DNA of 11,314 nucleotides from Rickettsiales bacterium (GTDB taxonomy: Bacteria > Pseudomonadota > Alphaproteobacteria > Rickettsiales > Anaplasmataceae), in NCBI GenBank assembly GCA_031266615.1, contig JAISAR010000065.1:1-11314 (forward strand), in the 5' to 3' direction. A program made the position numbers and the translations under genes. Below the pieces are notes generated by a model. The model saw nothing but the letters and a program-made list of their open reading frames with translations. It searched no databases and was not told the DNA's origin. Below are positions 1 through 7,098 of the stretch, piece by piece. Position 1 is the stretch's first letter; each line of letters begins with the position of its first letter.

Positions 1-170
1 TGGTAAATTTCTTAAATATTATAGCTTAGACTAGTTGCGTTTAAAAGCAGCTAAATTGCAGCGTTTAAGACATAAAAACGCCAATACTGAAAATAAATAC
101 TGACCAGGGCTTCTTTTGCCTTTTTTCCCATTTGATAAATTTCTTAAATATTTATTACTAAAATAGTATC
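1..170. other. Intergenic region with short direct and inverted repeats
   Basis: No gene is visible here. A 17-base direct repeat occurs at 4-20 and 136-152 (starting taaatttctt). The motif gcgtttaa occurs at 37-44 and 61-68, and the second copy pairs with aaacgc at 76-81 as a 6-bp hairpin. No T-run follows, so it does not read as a terminator. The stretch looks like degenerate non-coding DNA next to a dispersed repeat. It lies downstream of the minus-strand LD-carboxypeptidase gene. Confidence 0.45.
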
Positions 171-210
171 TTGGATCCCAGATACAAGCGTCACGCGCTG
201 GGATGACAAG
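171..210. repeat. Dispersed palindromic intergenic repeat, copy 1
   Basis: The arms atcccag (175-181) and ctgggat (198-204) are perfect inverted copies. They enclose a smaller inner palindrome gcg-tca-cgc (188-196), so the unit can fold as a two-tier hairpin. The complement of its right half resembles 1895-1915, with 17 of 21 positions identical by eye, so at least two diverged copies lie in the window in opposite orientations. Such elements are common between genes in Wolbachia; assignment to a named family would need a genome-wide search. Confidence 0.6.
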
Positions 211-250
211 GAGAAGGGCTACTTAGATGGCACCAACATTGTCATTCATT

Positions 251-1246
251 CTACTGTGACGCAGAGTCTATAAGGCTGACATTCCGTACATCCATAAAAA
301 ACAGACCTTCTTTCTCGTCTTGAATGCTGATGGTAGTGTGGGTGTTAAGAGGTAAGGGATCGTTTGTATACCCATGGCCTATTCCTTGAATTGTGAACAC
401 CGGAAAGTTGACACTTTTTGCAAATCTCTCTTTTACAATTTCAATAAGATTATCGTTACCGGAATCAGTAAAGCTACCAAAAATCACCGCTTGCACTTCA
501 TCGAAAATATGAGCTTGTTTTAGGTGATCCAAACTGCGTTCCATTGCGTATGGATAAACTCTTATGTCTTCCAAAAATAAAATTTTGCCTTTTGCATTTA
601 CTTGCCAAGCAGTTCCTACGCTATTTTCAACTAAAGTCATATTACCACCAACAATTTTAGATTCTAATCTGCCGTTTTTTAGTTTAATACCATTGTCGAT
701 TATTTTTAAGTTATCGAATCTAATAGAGCTTCGTTTGTCCAGAATTAACCCTTTCAGTTTTTTAACGGAGCTTTCAGAAACGGAGTTATTTACTATCATT
801 TCCAACATGGCACCGTGAAGAGTTTGCCAATTGTATTTAGCTTGTAGATAGATGTGTAAGACAGTTATATCGCTATAGCCTATGAGAATTTTTTTATTTT
901 GGGCAATTCTTTCTTTTTTATCATTGGGCAATCTTTCTAGATAAGGAATTAACCGAGAAGCTCCCGTTCCTCCTCTAATGCACCAAATTATTTTGCTATC
1001 GTCGGTTAAGGCACTGATCAAATCTTTTGCTCTGAATTCATCGGAGTTAGAGTAGAATGGATTATCGTTACTGTATATTTTCTCCGCAATATGGGAATAA
1101 AAACCCAAAGCTTCTACATATTCTTTTATGGTAGTTAGATCTGATTCTTTTCCCCTGGAAGAGGGAGCAATAATATCAACTTGATTGATTGCATAAGCGC
1201 ATAAAGTGAAAACAAAGTATAGAAGGCAAACGATAGCGGAACGCAT
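251..1246 (-). CDS. S66 family LD-carboxypeptidase (LdcA/MccF-like), probably exported
   Basis: This 331-residue protein belongs to the serine peptidase family S66, whose members cleave the L,D bond of tetrapeptide stems during peptidoglycan recycling or hydrolyse microcin C. The nucleophile elbow is RGGTGASRL with Ser97. Family motifs IGYSD and LHGAM follow near 122-147. Glu226 in LFLEDIR and His291 in GIGHGYTNDPLPL complete the expected Ser-Glu-His triad. Residues 1-19 are hydrophobic and end in CAYA, which reads as a signal peptide; LdcA proteins are usually cytosolic, so a periplasmic site is suggested here. Its ATG overlaps the lipB stop by one base (TAATG), implying coupled translation. 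Wolbachia keeps lipid II synthesis without a classical wall, so the substrate may be residual muropeptides. The family is secure, the substrate inferred. Confidence 0.9.
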   Translation of the reverse strand: MRSAIVCLLYFVFTLCAYAINQVDIIAPSSRGKESDLTTIKEYVEALGFYSHIAEKIYSNDNPFYSNSDEFRAKDLISALTDDSKIIWCIRGGTGASRLIPYLERLPNDKKERIAQNKKILIGYSDITVLHIYLQAKYNWQTLHGAMLEMIVNNSVSESSVKKLKGLILDKRSSIRFDNLKIIDNGIKLKNGRLESKIVGGNMTLVENSVGTAWQVNAKGKILFLEDIRVYPYAMERSLDHLKQAHIFDEVQAVIFGSFTDSGNDNLIEIVKERFAKSVNFPVFTIQGIGHGYTNDPLPLNTHTTISIQDEKEGLFFMDVRNVSLIDSASQ

Positions 1247-1863
1247 TAAAATATCTTATAAAACTCTTTTTTTAGTATGTCGTCCAATTCAGAAAGTGAA
1301 ACTTCAACTCCTAGTTCTTTCATTGATGTAACACCATAATCTTTCAGCCCGCAAGGAATAATGCCTCTGTAGTGAGAAAGATCTGGAGAGACATTAAGTG
1401 CTATGCCATGGTAAGTTATCCATTTTCTTATACGAATGCCAAAAGCTGCTATTTTTTCTTCTACTCCATTTTTATTCACCCAAATACCTATTCTATCCTC
1501 TTTGAATTCTCCAAATATATTGAAGTGCTTTAAAACATTTATGATCCAATTACCGAGGTCTCTAATATATAGTCTTATATCGCATTTATTTCTTTTTCTG
1601 AGATCCAACATTAAATATATAATGCGCTGTCCCGGGCCATGATATGTGTATTTACCACCTCTGCCTGTTTTATATACAGGGAATAATTTTTCAACAATGT
1701 CGTCATCTGTTGTACCGATCCCTGCTGTGTAAAGTGGAGGGTGCTGGAGCAGCCATACTAACTCATCAGATAAACTATCGTAAATTCTTTGAATTTTTGC
1801 TTCCATGAATTTTACAGCATGGTTATAATCAATAAGCTGATTAGATACTAGCCACTTTACCAT
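1246..1863 (-). CDS. lipB: Lipoyl(octanoyl) transferase LipB
   Basis: LipB moves octanoate from octanoyl-ACP to the lipoyl domains of the 2-oxoacid dehydrogenases and the glycine cleavage system, after which LipA inserts sulfur. It acts in the cytosol. The 205-residue length is normal. Visible family signatures are GRGGKYTYHGPGQ (67-79, with His75), the lysine of EEKIAAFGIRIRK (Lys137, matching the catalytic lysine), YHGIALNV (151-158) and the catalytic cysteine in GIIPCGL (Cys171). Nothing important is missing. It is the first gene of a two-gene minus-strand unit with the LD-carboxypeptidase, sharing one base. No strong promoter was recognised in the 240 bases upstream. The two partners have no obvious metabolic link. 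Confidence 0.95.
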   Translation of the reverse strand: MVKWLVSNQLIDYNHAVKFMEAKIQRIYDSLSDELVWLLQHPPLYTAGIGTTDDDIVEKLFPVYKTGRGGKYTYHGPGQRIIYLMLDLRKRNKCDIRLYIRDLGNWIINVLKHFNIFGEFKEDRIGIWVNKNGVEEKIAAFGIRIRKWITYHGIALNVSPDLSHYRGIIPCGLKDYGVTSMKELGVEVSLSELDDILKKEFYKIF

Positions 1864-1894
1864 GTTCTGTTTCTTTACTATTTAAATCTGTTGA

Positions 1895-1917
1895 TGTCAC
1901 CCCAGTGCGTAACACTG
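1895..1917. repeat. Dispersed palindromic intergenic repeat, diverged copy 2
   Basis: The segment begins tgtcaccccagtgcgtaac and contains cagtg/cactg arms (1903-1907, 1913-1917) around a 5-base loop. It aligns with the complement of 187-208 with a few substitutions, so it appears to be a decayed relative of the repeat at 171-210 in the opposite orientation. It sits between lipB and the toxin-antitoxin promoter, and the rest of 1864-2050 shows no gene. Confidence 0.45.
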
Positions 1918-2050
1918 ACCACAGTTTTCTTTATTCCTAATGATATCTTGTAACTTCTGTGCCATTAGCAAAAGCCAGTTGTGGCAAATCTTTAGTTATT
2001 TGTCAACACAGGTGCACAAAATCTTCTTTACATATAGGTAACTTCTTTTA

Positions 2051-2079
2051 TTGAAAAATTCAGGAAAATGTTGTATAAT
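2051..2079 (+). promoter_or_regulatory. Sigma-70 type promoter of the toxin-antitoxin pair
   Basis: TTGAAA (2051-2056) and TATAAT (2074-2079) are separated by 17 bases, a near-consensus promoter and the best in the window. Transcription would begin near 2086, about 20 bases before the antitoxin ATG at 2106, leaving agtagg as a weak ribosome binding site. Confidence 0.7.
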
Positions 2080-2105
2080 TGTTGTAGTAGGTTTTGATAA
2101 AACAT

Positions 2106-2321
2106 ATGGCGGACTCAAGATTCGGCATAACTTTTAACAATGAAATTTCAGAGTATCTTGTTGAGTTGGCTAGAATAAAAAACCAGTCCATTCAAGATCT
2201 GGCACAAGAGCTAATGCAAGAAGCAATTGAAATTGAGAAGGAAGATATGGCACTAGCTGAGCTTGCTGCTAAACGCTCAGGTGCAGAAAGAGTTAAGCTT
2301 GAAGATGTTAAGTGGGAATAA
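2106..2321 (+). CDS. Antitoxin of a RelBE-type toxin-antitoxin pair
   Basis: A 71-residue acidic protein if it starts at ATG 2106. A TTG at 2094 would add four residues, but it lies only about 8 bases after the predicted transcription start, so 2106 is preferred. Residues 1-35 look like a small ribbon-helix-helix DNA-binding module (RFGITFNNEISEYLVELAR), and the charged C-terminal half would be the toxin-wrapping tail. Such antitoxins neutralise a RelE RNase and repress their own promoter. The gene overlaps the toxin reading frame by 10 bases, as expected for a coupled pair. The toxin is broken, so this protein may now be an orphan antitoxin or autorepressor. The exact antitoxin family was not resolved. 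Confidence 0.75.
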   Translation: MADSRFGITFNNEISEYLVELARIKNQSIQDLAQELMQEAIEIEKEDMALAELAAKRSGAERVKLEDVKWE

Positions 2322-2573
2322 AGCCCTACAAAATTGAATTTCTAAAGGATGTTACAGAAACGGATCTTCCAACTCTCCCAAAAACAATAAGATTGAGAGT
2401 TGAAAAAGCCATAAAAGAGCGCCTTACAGTTAATCCTGATAAAATAGGAAAGTCTTTGTCATACAAATTTAAAGGATCTCGTAGAATGCGAGTACCGTGT
2501 GATTTATGAAATAGATAATATAGAACATATGGTAGTGGTTAGTGCAATAAGACATAGGAAAGATAGTTACTAG
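2312..2573 (+). pseudogene. RelE-type toxin, frameshifted near the C-terminus
   Basis: Reading from GTG 2312 gives a RelE/ParE-fold toxin (KPYKIEFLKDV..., then LSYKFKGSRRMRV) that runs into a stop at 2507-2509 after 65 residues. From 2493 another frame continues as YRVIYEIDNIEHMVVVSAI then RHRKDSY and stops at 2571-2573, which is the conserved RelE C-terminus. Intact relatives read 'RVGDYRVIYEI' at this joint, so the simplest explanation is loss of about 8 bases (two codons plus two bases) at 2492-2495. The missing tail holds the last strand and the conserved HR-Y residues needed for mRNA cleavage, so toxicity is probably lost. The damage looks recent, because the tail is otherwise intact. 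Confidence 0.8.
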
Positions 2574-2703
2574 TATATACAGCACTCCTTCCTGATCCAT
2601 TCTCTACCTTAGGTGGCTTCGCTCAGCTCAGAAAAAAGCTCATTTTTTTGACCATTCCCTCCTGCCTTTCACTACTGTGTAGAGATTGTTTTCAAACATG
2701 ATG

Positions 2704-2732
2704 TTCATATGTGTGATACCAATTTATATAAT
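2704..2732 (+). promoter_or_regulatory. Possible promoter of the portal gene
   Basis: TTCATA (2704-2709) and TATAAT (2727-2732) are spaced by 17 bases, 41 bases before the start codon. A strong ribosome site, aggagg (2762-2767), precedes ATG 2773. The rest of 2574-2703 holds no recognisable gene. Confidence 0.4.
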
Positions 2733-2772
2733 TCCACCATAATTTCAATTTTTCAACAAACAGGAGGCAAAT

Positions 2773-3966
2773 ATGAATCTCAATATCTTTCAAAGGAGAA
2801 AAGCACATAAATACTCTGCTTTGCAGCTCATAATGGAACCAAGTTGGAGTGAGCGCAGTTATGCGAGTTTTGCTGAGGAAGGCTACGTCAAAAATGTTAT
2901 TGCCTTTCGAGCAATCAACATGATTGCAAATGCTGCATCTTCAGTGCCTTTTATCCTCTACCGGCTTACTAATCAGGGAAAGTCACAACTAAAAGTCCAT
3001 CCGTTACTGAAGTTACTTTATTCTCCCAGCCCAATAACATCAAAATCAGAGTTTATTGAGGGAATTGTAACTCACCGATTAATTAGCGGCAATGCTTATG
3101 TGTTGATGATTGAGTCGAAAAACAATAGGAACCCACCAACAGAGCTCTATCTTCTGCGCCCCGATAGAGTTGAGATTGTTCCTGGAAGGAATAACGTTCC
3201 TTATATATACCGCTACACTGTAAACAATAACAGTTATGACTTTAAGGTCAATAAGCTAACTGGACGTTCAGCAGTGCTACATCTTAAAACCTTCAATCCT
3301 TTGAGTGATTGGTATGGACTGTCGCCAATTGAGGCAGCAGCATATAGCATAGATCAGCATAACCAAGCTGGCGCTTGGAATCAGGCAATGTTGCAAAATG
3401 GGGCAAGACCAAGTGGCGCAATAGTTGTAAAACCAGCAAAAGATGGGAGCAGTGGAAATTTAAGCCAGGAGCAGTATCAGCGCTTGAAAGAACAGATAAA
3501 TGATCATTACTTAGGCTCTGTCAACGCTGGAAGGCCAATATTGCTTGAAGGAGGCTTGGAATGGAAGGAAATGAGTCTATCGCCAAGAGATATGGATTTC
3601 ATTGAATCTAAACATAGCTCAGCTCGCGATATTGCACTGGCTTTTGGCGTTCCACCGCAATTGCTTGGCATACCAGGCGACAACACTTACAGCAATTTGG
3701 TCGAAGCACGCCTTTCCCTTTGGGAACAGACGGTTTTACCAACACTAGAAAACATCGTCTGTCACCTAAATTCTTGGTTGACACCAAGATTTGGTGAAGA
3801 TCTGTGCTTGTCATACGACAAAGATGCAATAGAAATTCTCATGGAAAAGAGACAAAAACTGTGGAAATACGTAGAAAACGCAAGCTTCATGACCCTCAAC
3901 GAAAAAAGAGAAGCATTTGGCCTGCCGCCGCTGCCAGGTGGTGATGGGTTGACATTATTCCCTTAA
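2773..3966 (+). CDS. HK97-family phage / gene-transfer-agent portal protein
   Basis: The 397-residue protein matches the HK97-type portal family, the dodecameric ring through which DNA is packaged into a capsid. Recognisable elements are ISGNAYVLM (about 100-108), LRPDRVEIVPG (127-137), the HLKTFNPLSDWYGLSPIEAA stretch (about 172-191), and a C-terminal SSARDIALAFGVPPQLLG block (about 281-298) followed by the NTYSNLVEARLSLW helix. Length and motifs appear complete with no frameshift. An excellent Shine-Dalgarno (aggagg) precedes the ATG. No terminase, protease or capsid gene is adjacent: dnaN follows and a broken toxin pair precedes. Rickettsiales genomes carry scattered relics of the alphaproteobacterial gene transfer agent, and this isolated but intact gene fits that pattern better than an active WO prophage. 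Confidence 0.88.
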   Translation: MNLNIFQRRKAHKYSALQLIMEPSWSERSYASFAEEGYVKNVIAFRAINMIANAASSVPFILYRLTNQGKSQLKVHPLLKLLYSPSPITSKSEFIEGIVTHRLISGNAYVLMIESKNNRNPPTELYLLRPDRVEIVPGRNNVPYIYRYTVNNNSYDFKVNKLTGRSAVLHLKTFNPLSDWYGLSPIEAAAYSIDQHNQAGAWNQAMLQNGARPSGAIVVKPAKDGSSGNLSQEQYQRLKEQINDHYLGSVNAGRPILLEGGLEWKEMSLSPRDMDFIESKHSSARDIALAFGVPPQLLGIPGDNTYSNLVEARLSLWEQTVLPTLENIVCHLNSWLTPRFGEDLCLSYDKDAIEILMEKRQKLWKYVENASFMTLNEKREAFGLPPLPGGDGLTLFP

Positions 3967-4104
3967 CCCATTAAAATAAGTTTTTAGGTCAGCATGTGTG
4001 GAATAGCAAATTTTCGTTTGCTAGACTGTCAAAAAGTCTTACAAATAGCACTTTACTTTACGTAGAATGTGGATATCATTTGAAATATATTTTTGAGAAT
4101 TGGT

Positions 4105-5253
4105 ATGTCAGAGGTTGCGGGTGTAGAAATCAAAGAGCAAGCTGTGTGCGAGCAAATGCATTTTAGCGTGAGCCGCGCAAGTCTTTTAAATACGCTATCC
4201 AGAGTGAGCGGGGTGGTTGAAAGGCGTAACGCGATAGATGTTTTAGCATGTATAAATATCAAAGCACAACATGGCAGCATAAAATTAAAGGCCACCGATC
4301 TTGACATTTCAATATTTGCCTCACTTGCTGCAAATGTGTCAGCGGAAGGAGAAGTAAAAATCTCAGCGCATACTTTACATGACATAGTGAAGAAGTTGCC
4401 AACTGATTTGGATATTAATTTCGAAATGAATGATCAAGGGAAATTATTGATATCCTGTGGAAATGCAAACTTTTCTCTGCCGAATGTAGTTTCAAGTAAC
4501 TTTCCTGTTCTCGAAGAAGGTGATCATAAGTATGATTTTACTCTACTGAGCGCAGATTTGGTAGACTTATTAACTAAAACGAAGTTTGCTGTATCACTAG
4601 ATGATACAAGATACAATTTGAATGGGATATACCTGCATACAGATGAACAATTTCTGTACTGCATTGCAACCGATGGTCACCGTTTATCACGTATAAAGAG
4701 GCCTAAACCTGAAAATATCAACGGCGAATTTGGTGTGATAATTCCACGTAAAACTGTTATGGAGTTGCTGAAAGTATTGGATGATTGCAGTGAAGTTAAT
4801 ATAAAGCTCTCAGATAGAAAAATCAAATTCACATGCGGTGAGTATATTCTAATATCAAAATTAATAGATGGAACTTTTCCAGATTATAAAACTGTTATTC
4901 CGGCATCTCAAGATAAACAAATGGTTGTTGAGAGCGGTAAGCTAGCTAGCGTTATAGATCGTGTTTCCGTTGTTGTATCCGATAAAATAAAATCCATTAG
5001 GTTTTCGTTACAAGAAAAATTACTAACTCTAAACTCAAACTCTCAAGAGTGCAGTGATGCAACTGAATCCATAGAGGTAGATTATAATGAAACTCCTATG
5101 GAAATAGGGTTTAATTCACGCTATTTGCTTGATGTTTTATCCTGCATAAAAAACAAATGTAAGTTTAGCTTATCAGATGGCAATGGTGCTACAATTATCA
5201 CTGATGAAGATGATCCGAATGCATTATATATAGTAATGCCAATGAGGACTTAA
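4105..5253 (+). CDS. dnaN: DNA polymerase III beta subunit (sliding clamp)
   Basis: DnaN forms the dimeric ring that tethers DNA polymerase III and repair polymerases to DNA. From ATG 4105 it has 382 residues, close to the family norm; a TTG at 4093 would add only four. Three clamp domains can be followed: the N-terminal domain with LNTLSRVSGVVERRNAIDVLA and LKATDLDISI, a middle domain with YNLNGIYLHT and IATDGHRLSR, and a C-terminal domain ending in LYIVMPMRT, the typical clamp ending. It stands apart from dnaA and recF, as in other Rickettsiales. Its stop is one base from the convergent truA stop. A weak promoter such as TTTACT (4052-4057) with TATCAT (4074-4079) is possible upstream. Confidence 0.97.
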   Translation: MSEVAGVEIKEQAVCEQMHFSVSRASLLNTLSRVSGVVERRNAIDVLACINIKAQHGSIKLKATDLDISIFASLAANVSAEGEVKISAHTLHDIVKKLPTDLDINFEMNDQGKLLISCGNANFSLPNVVSSNFPVLEEGDHKYDFTLLSADLVDLLTKTKFAVSLDDTRYNLNGIYLHTDEQFLYCIATDGHRLSRIKRPKPENINGEFGVIIPRKTVMELLKVLDDCSEVNIKLSDRKIKFTCGEYILISKLIDGTFPDYKTVIPASQDKQMVVESGKLASVIDRVSVVVSDKIKSIRFSLQEKLLTLNSNSQECSDATESIEVDYNETPMEIGFNSRYLLDVLSCIKNKCKFSLSDGNGATIITDEDDPNALYIVMPMRT

Positions 5254-5254
5254 G

Positions 5255-5992
5255 CTAGTAATCTATCTTTACCAAATACAAACCGCAAGGTGGTGCAGTA
5301 ACTCCAGCAGCATTTCTTTTGCGTTGGTTTAATATATTTAGCATTTCTTGTGGATTAGTTTTATTTTTTCCAAATTCAACCAAAGTGCCGACAATGATCC
5401 TCACTTGATTATGTAAAAAAGAAATAGCGGATATTTTGATGTATATATGACTCCCATTTTGTACTGTCTCGATATCATCAATTGTTCTTACCGGATTTGC
5501 AGCTTGACAGTCTTTTGAGCAGAAACTTGAAAGGTTGTGCTTTCCAAGCAGATATTTAGCCGCTTCACGCATGATGTTTACGTCAAGTGGGTTAAATACT
5601 TGCCATACATAACCAGCTTCCAAAGCTGCAGGGGCATAGCGATTAATTATCCTATATTCGTAGTGTCTTTTTTTTGCTGAGAATCGCGCGTGAAATTCAT
5701 CATCTACAACTTCTGCATTGAGTACGACTATAGGAATCGATTTTAAGTGATAATTTATTGCGTTCCTTATTCTGTAAAGCTCAAATTCCCTCTCCATATC
5801 AAAATGAGCAACTTGTCCTAAAGCATGAACTCCCGCATCAGTCCTGCCACCGCAGTATAAAGTGACTTTCTCGCCACTGAAATTAAATATAGCGTTTTCT
5901 ATGGCCTCCTGGATTGAGTCAGCAGAATGTTGCTGTTTCTGCCAACCAGAGAAACTACTACCGTTATATTCTATCGTTATTTTGTATCGCAC
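5255..5992 (-). CDS. truA: tRNA pseudouridine(38-40) synthase TruA
   Basis: TruA isomerises uridines 38-40 in the anticodon arm of many tRNAs. The 245-residue protein begins with the family pattern YKITIEYNGSSFSGWQKQ. It carries the catalytic aspartate, Asp52, in GGRTDAGVHALGQVAHFD. Later blocks HARFSAKKRHYEYRI (about 102-116), FCSKDCQAANPVRTI and SFLHNQVRIIVGTL (about 191-204) are also typical. It is complete. It converges on dnaN with a single base between stop codons, so transcripts must overlap or share a terminator region, and no hairpin is seen at the junction. An inverted repeat lies 22-54 bases upstream of its start. Confidence 0.96.
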   Translation of the reverse strand: MRYKITIEYNGSSFSGWQKQQHSADSIQEAIENAIFNFSGEKVTLYCGGRTDAGVHALGQVAHFDMEREFELYRIRNAINYHLKSIPIVVLNAEVVDDEFHARFSAKKRHYEYRIINRYAPAALEAGYVWQVFNPLDVNIMREAAKYLLGKHNLSSFCSKDCQAANPVRTIDDIETVQNGSHIYIKISAISFLHNQVRIIVGTLVEFGKNKTNPQEMLNILNQRKRNAAGVTAPPCGLYLVKIDY

Positions 5993-6013
5993 TGCAAAAT
6001 CTATCTAATTTTC

Positions 6014-6046
6014 TATCTTATACCAAATCTCGCTGATAATAAGATA
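6014..6046. repeat. Inverted repeat upstream of truA
   Basis: The arms tatcttat (6014-6021) and ataagata (6039-6046) are perfect inverted copies separated by 17 bases, just upstream of the truA start on its coding strand. The left arm overlaps a possible truA -10 box (TATAAG on the minus strand, 6017-6022). This could be an operator or chance symmetry in AT-rich DNA. Confidence 0.3.
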
Positions 6047-6170
6047 AATTAATAAAGAGTACTTTTTGCCTACAACTGGAGGTTTAGGCGAATTTATGAT
6101 GTGTTCTACTTGGATGACACATAACTGGTCCTAAAATCACAATATTTGTGCAATTTCAGTAGCAGGTTGC

Positions 6171-6207
6171 TTGAGTCCGTACTATTATATAGTATAATAC
6201 TATATAA
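6171..6207 (+). promoter_or_regulatory. ppsR promoter with an embedded 23-base palindrome
   Basis: TTGAGT (6171-6176) and TATAAT (6193-6198) are separated by 16 bases. The -10 box lies inside a perfect inverted repeat covering 6185-6207, with 11-base arms around a single central A at 6196; the left arm is ttatatagtat. Transcription would begin near 6205, only about six bases before ATG 6211, giving an almost leaderless mRNA. A repressor bound to the palindrome would block the -10 box. Confidence 0.55.
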
Positions 6208-6210
6208 AAT

Positions 6211-7029
6211 ATGACCTTTAAAAAGCTCAATCTACACTTAGTATCAGATTCAAGCGGTGAAACTGTTATATCAGTTGCAAAATCAGCTCTGAAACACTTT
6301 CGTTCTGTAGAAACAATTGAATATGTTTGGTCTTTTGTGAAAGAAGAAGAACAAGTTGATAGAATTTTGGAGGAAATCAATAAGAAAAGTGATGAGCATC
6401 ACTTTGTTATATGCACTATTACTGATGACGAACTAAGAAAATATTTAAAAGATAACTGTATAAAATTGGAAATTCCCTATCGAGCAATATTATCACATAT
6501 TATTAGAGAAATTTCTTCCTATCTTGAAATTGAAAAAGACGAGAAGCTTGACTTGCATACTGAGATAAATAATGAGTATTTTCAGCGCATTGAGGCAATA
6601 AACTACACTATTAATCATGATGACGGACAAAATATTCAAGATATTGATAAGGCAGACATAATCTTGACTGGAGTTTCGCGTACATCAAAGTCTCCCACCA
6701 GTATGTATTTAGCTTATCGGGGCTATAGGGTTGCAAATATTCCCTTTGTTAGTGAGGTACCCTTTTATGTTGATTTAACAAAGTTAGAGAACAAGCTGAC
6801 AATAGGGCTAACAATAGATGCAAGTAGGCTAGTGGAAATACGCAAAAATAGGCTCACTTCAATTAACAACGAAAATAATAATGTATACGCTGACCCCAAG
6901 AAAGTAGAGAGGGAAATTAAAAAAGCAGAGGAACTTTTTAAACAAAACAATTGGCCAATTATTGATGTAACACAAAAGTCGATCGAGGAAGTGTCAGCAA
7001 CGATTATACAATATTTTAATAGAATGTGA
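6211..7029 (+). CDS. ppsR: Pyruvate phosphate dikinase / PEP synthase regulatory protein (DUF299, PpsR)
   Basis: Members of this family are bifunctional: they inactivate pyruvate phosphate dikinase (or PEP synthase) by ADP-dependent phosphorylation and reactivate it by Pi-dependent pyrophosphorylation. The 272 residues match the usual length. Signature blocks are LHLVSDSSGET (8-18), the nucleotide-binding loop TGVSRTSKSPTSMYLA (153-168) and YRGYRVANIPFV (169-180). The start is fixed: an in-frame TAA at 6205-6207 excludes upstream starts, and conserved sequence begins eight residues in. No Shine-Dalgarno is present. Wolbachia uses PPDK at the pyruvate/PEP node for gluconeogenesis, so this protein would set flux direction there. 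Whether the target is PPDK or PEP synthase cannot be told from sequence alone. Confidence 0.92.
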   Translation: MTFKKLNLHLVSDSSGETVISVAKSALKHFRSVETIEYVWSFVKEEEQVDRILEEINKKSDEHHFVICTITDDELRKYLKDNCIKLEIPYRAILSHIIREISSYLEIEKDEKLDLHTEINNEYFQRIEAINYTINHDDGQNIQDIDKADIILTGVSRTSKSPTSMYLAYRGYRVANIPFVSEVPFYVDLTKLENKLTIGLTIDASRLVEIRKNRLTSINNENNNVYADPKKVEREIKKAEELFKQNNWPIIDVTQKSIEEVSATIIQYFNRM

Positions 7030-7041
7030 TAAATTTATCAA

Positions 7042-7070
7042 TTGACTAACTCTTTGTAAGTAACCATAAT
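7042..7070 (+). promoter_or_regulatory. rpmJ promoter, flanked by a 14-base palindrome
   Basis: TTGACT (7042-7047) and CATAAT (7065-7070) have 17-base spacing and each matches consensus at five of six positions. Immediately upstream, 7027-7040 is a perfect palindrome (tgataaatttatca) that also includes the ppsR stop codon. The palindrome could be an operator, but there is no direct evidence. Confidence 0.6.
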
Positions 7071-7098
7071 ATAAAATAATTTGGTTTTCGCTATAGTT

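Noticed and set aside
2640..2699. Minus-strand 19-codon open frame starting MFENNLYTVVKGRREW
   Set aside because: Too short to support as a gene; it may be a fragment of something lost, but nothing adjacent continues it.
4004..4023. Perfect 7-bp hairpin (tagcaaa/tttgcta) after the portal gene as an intrinsic terminator
   Set aside because: No T-run follows and the stem is AT-rich, so termination is not supported.
6068..6089. Hairpin gccta...taggc between truA and ppsR as a terminator or riboswitch
   Set aside because: T-runs lie on the wrong side for either strand, both flanking genes start here rather than end, and no known riboswitch core is visible.
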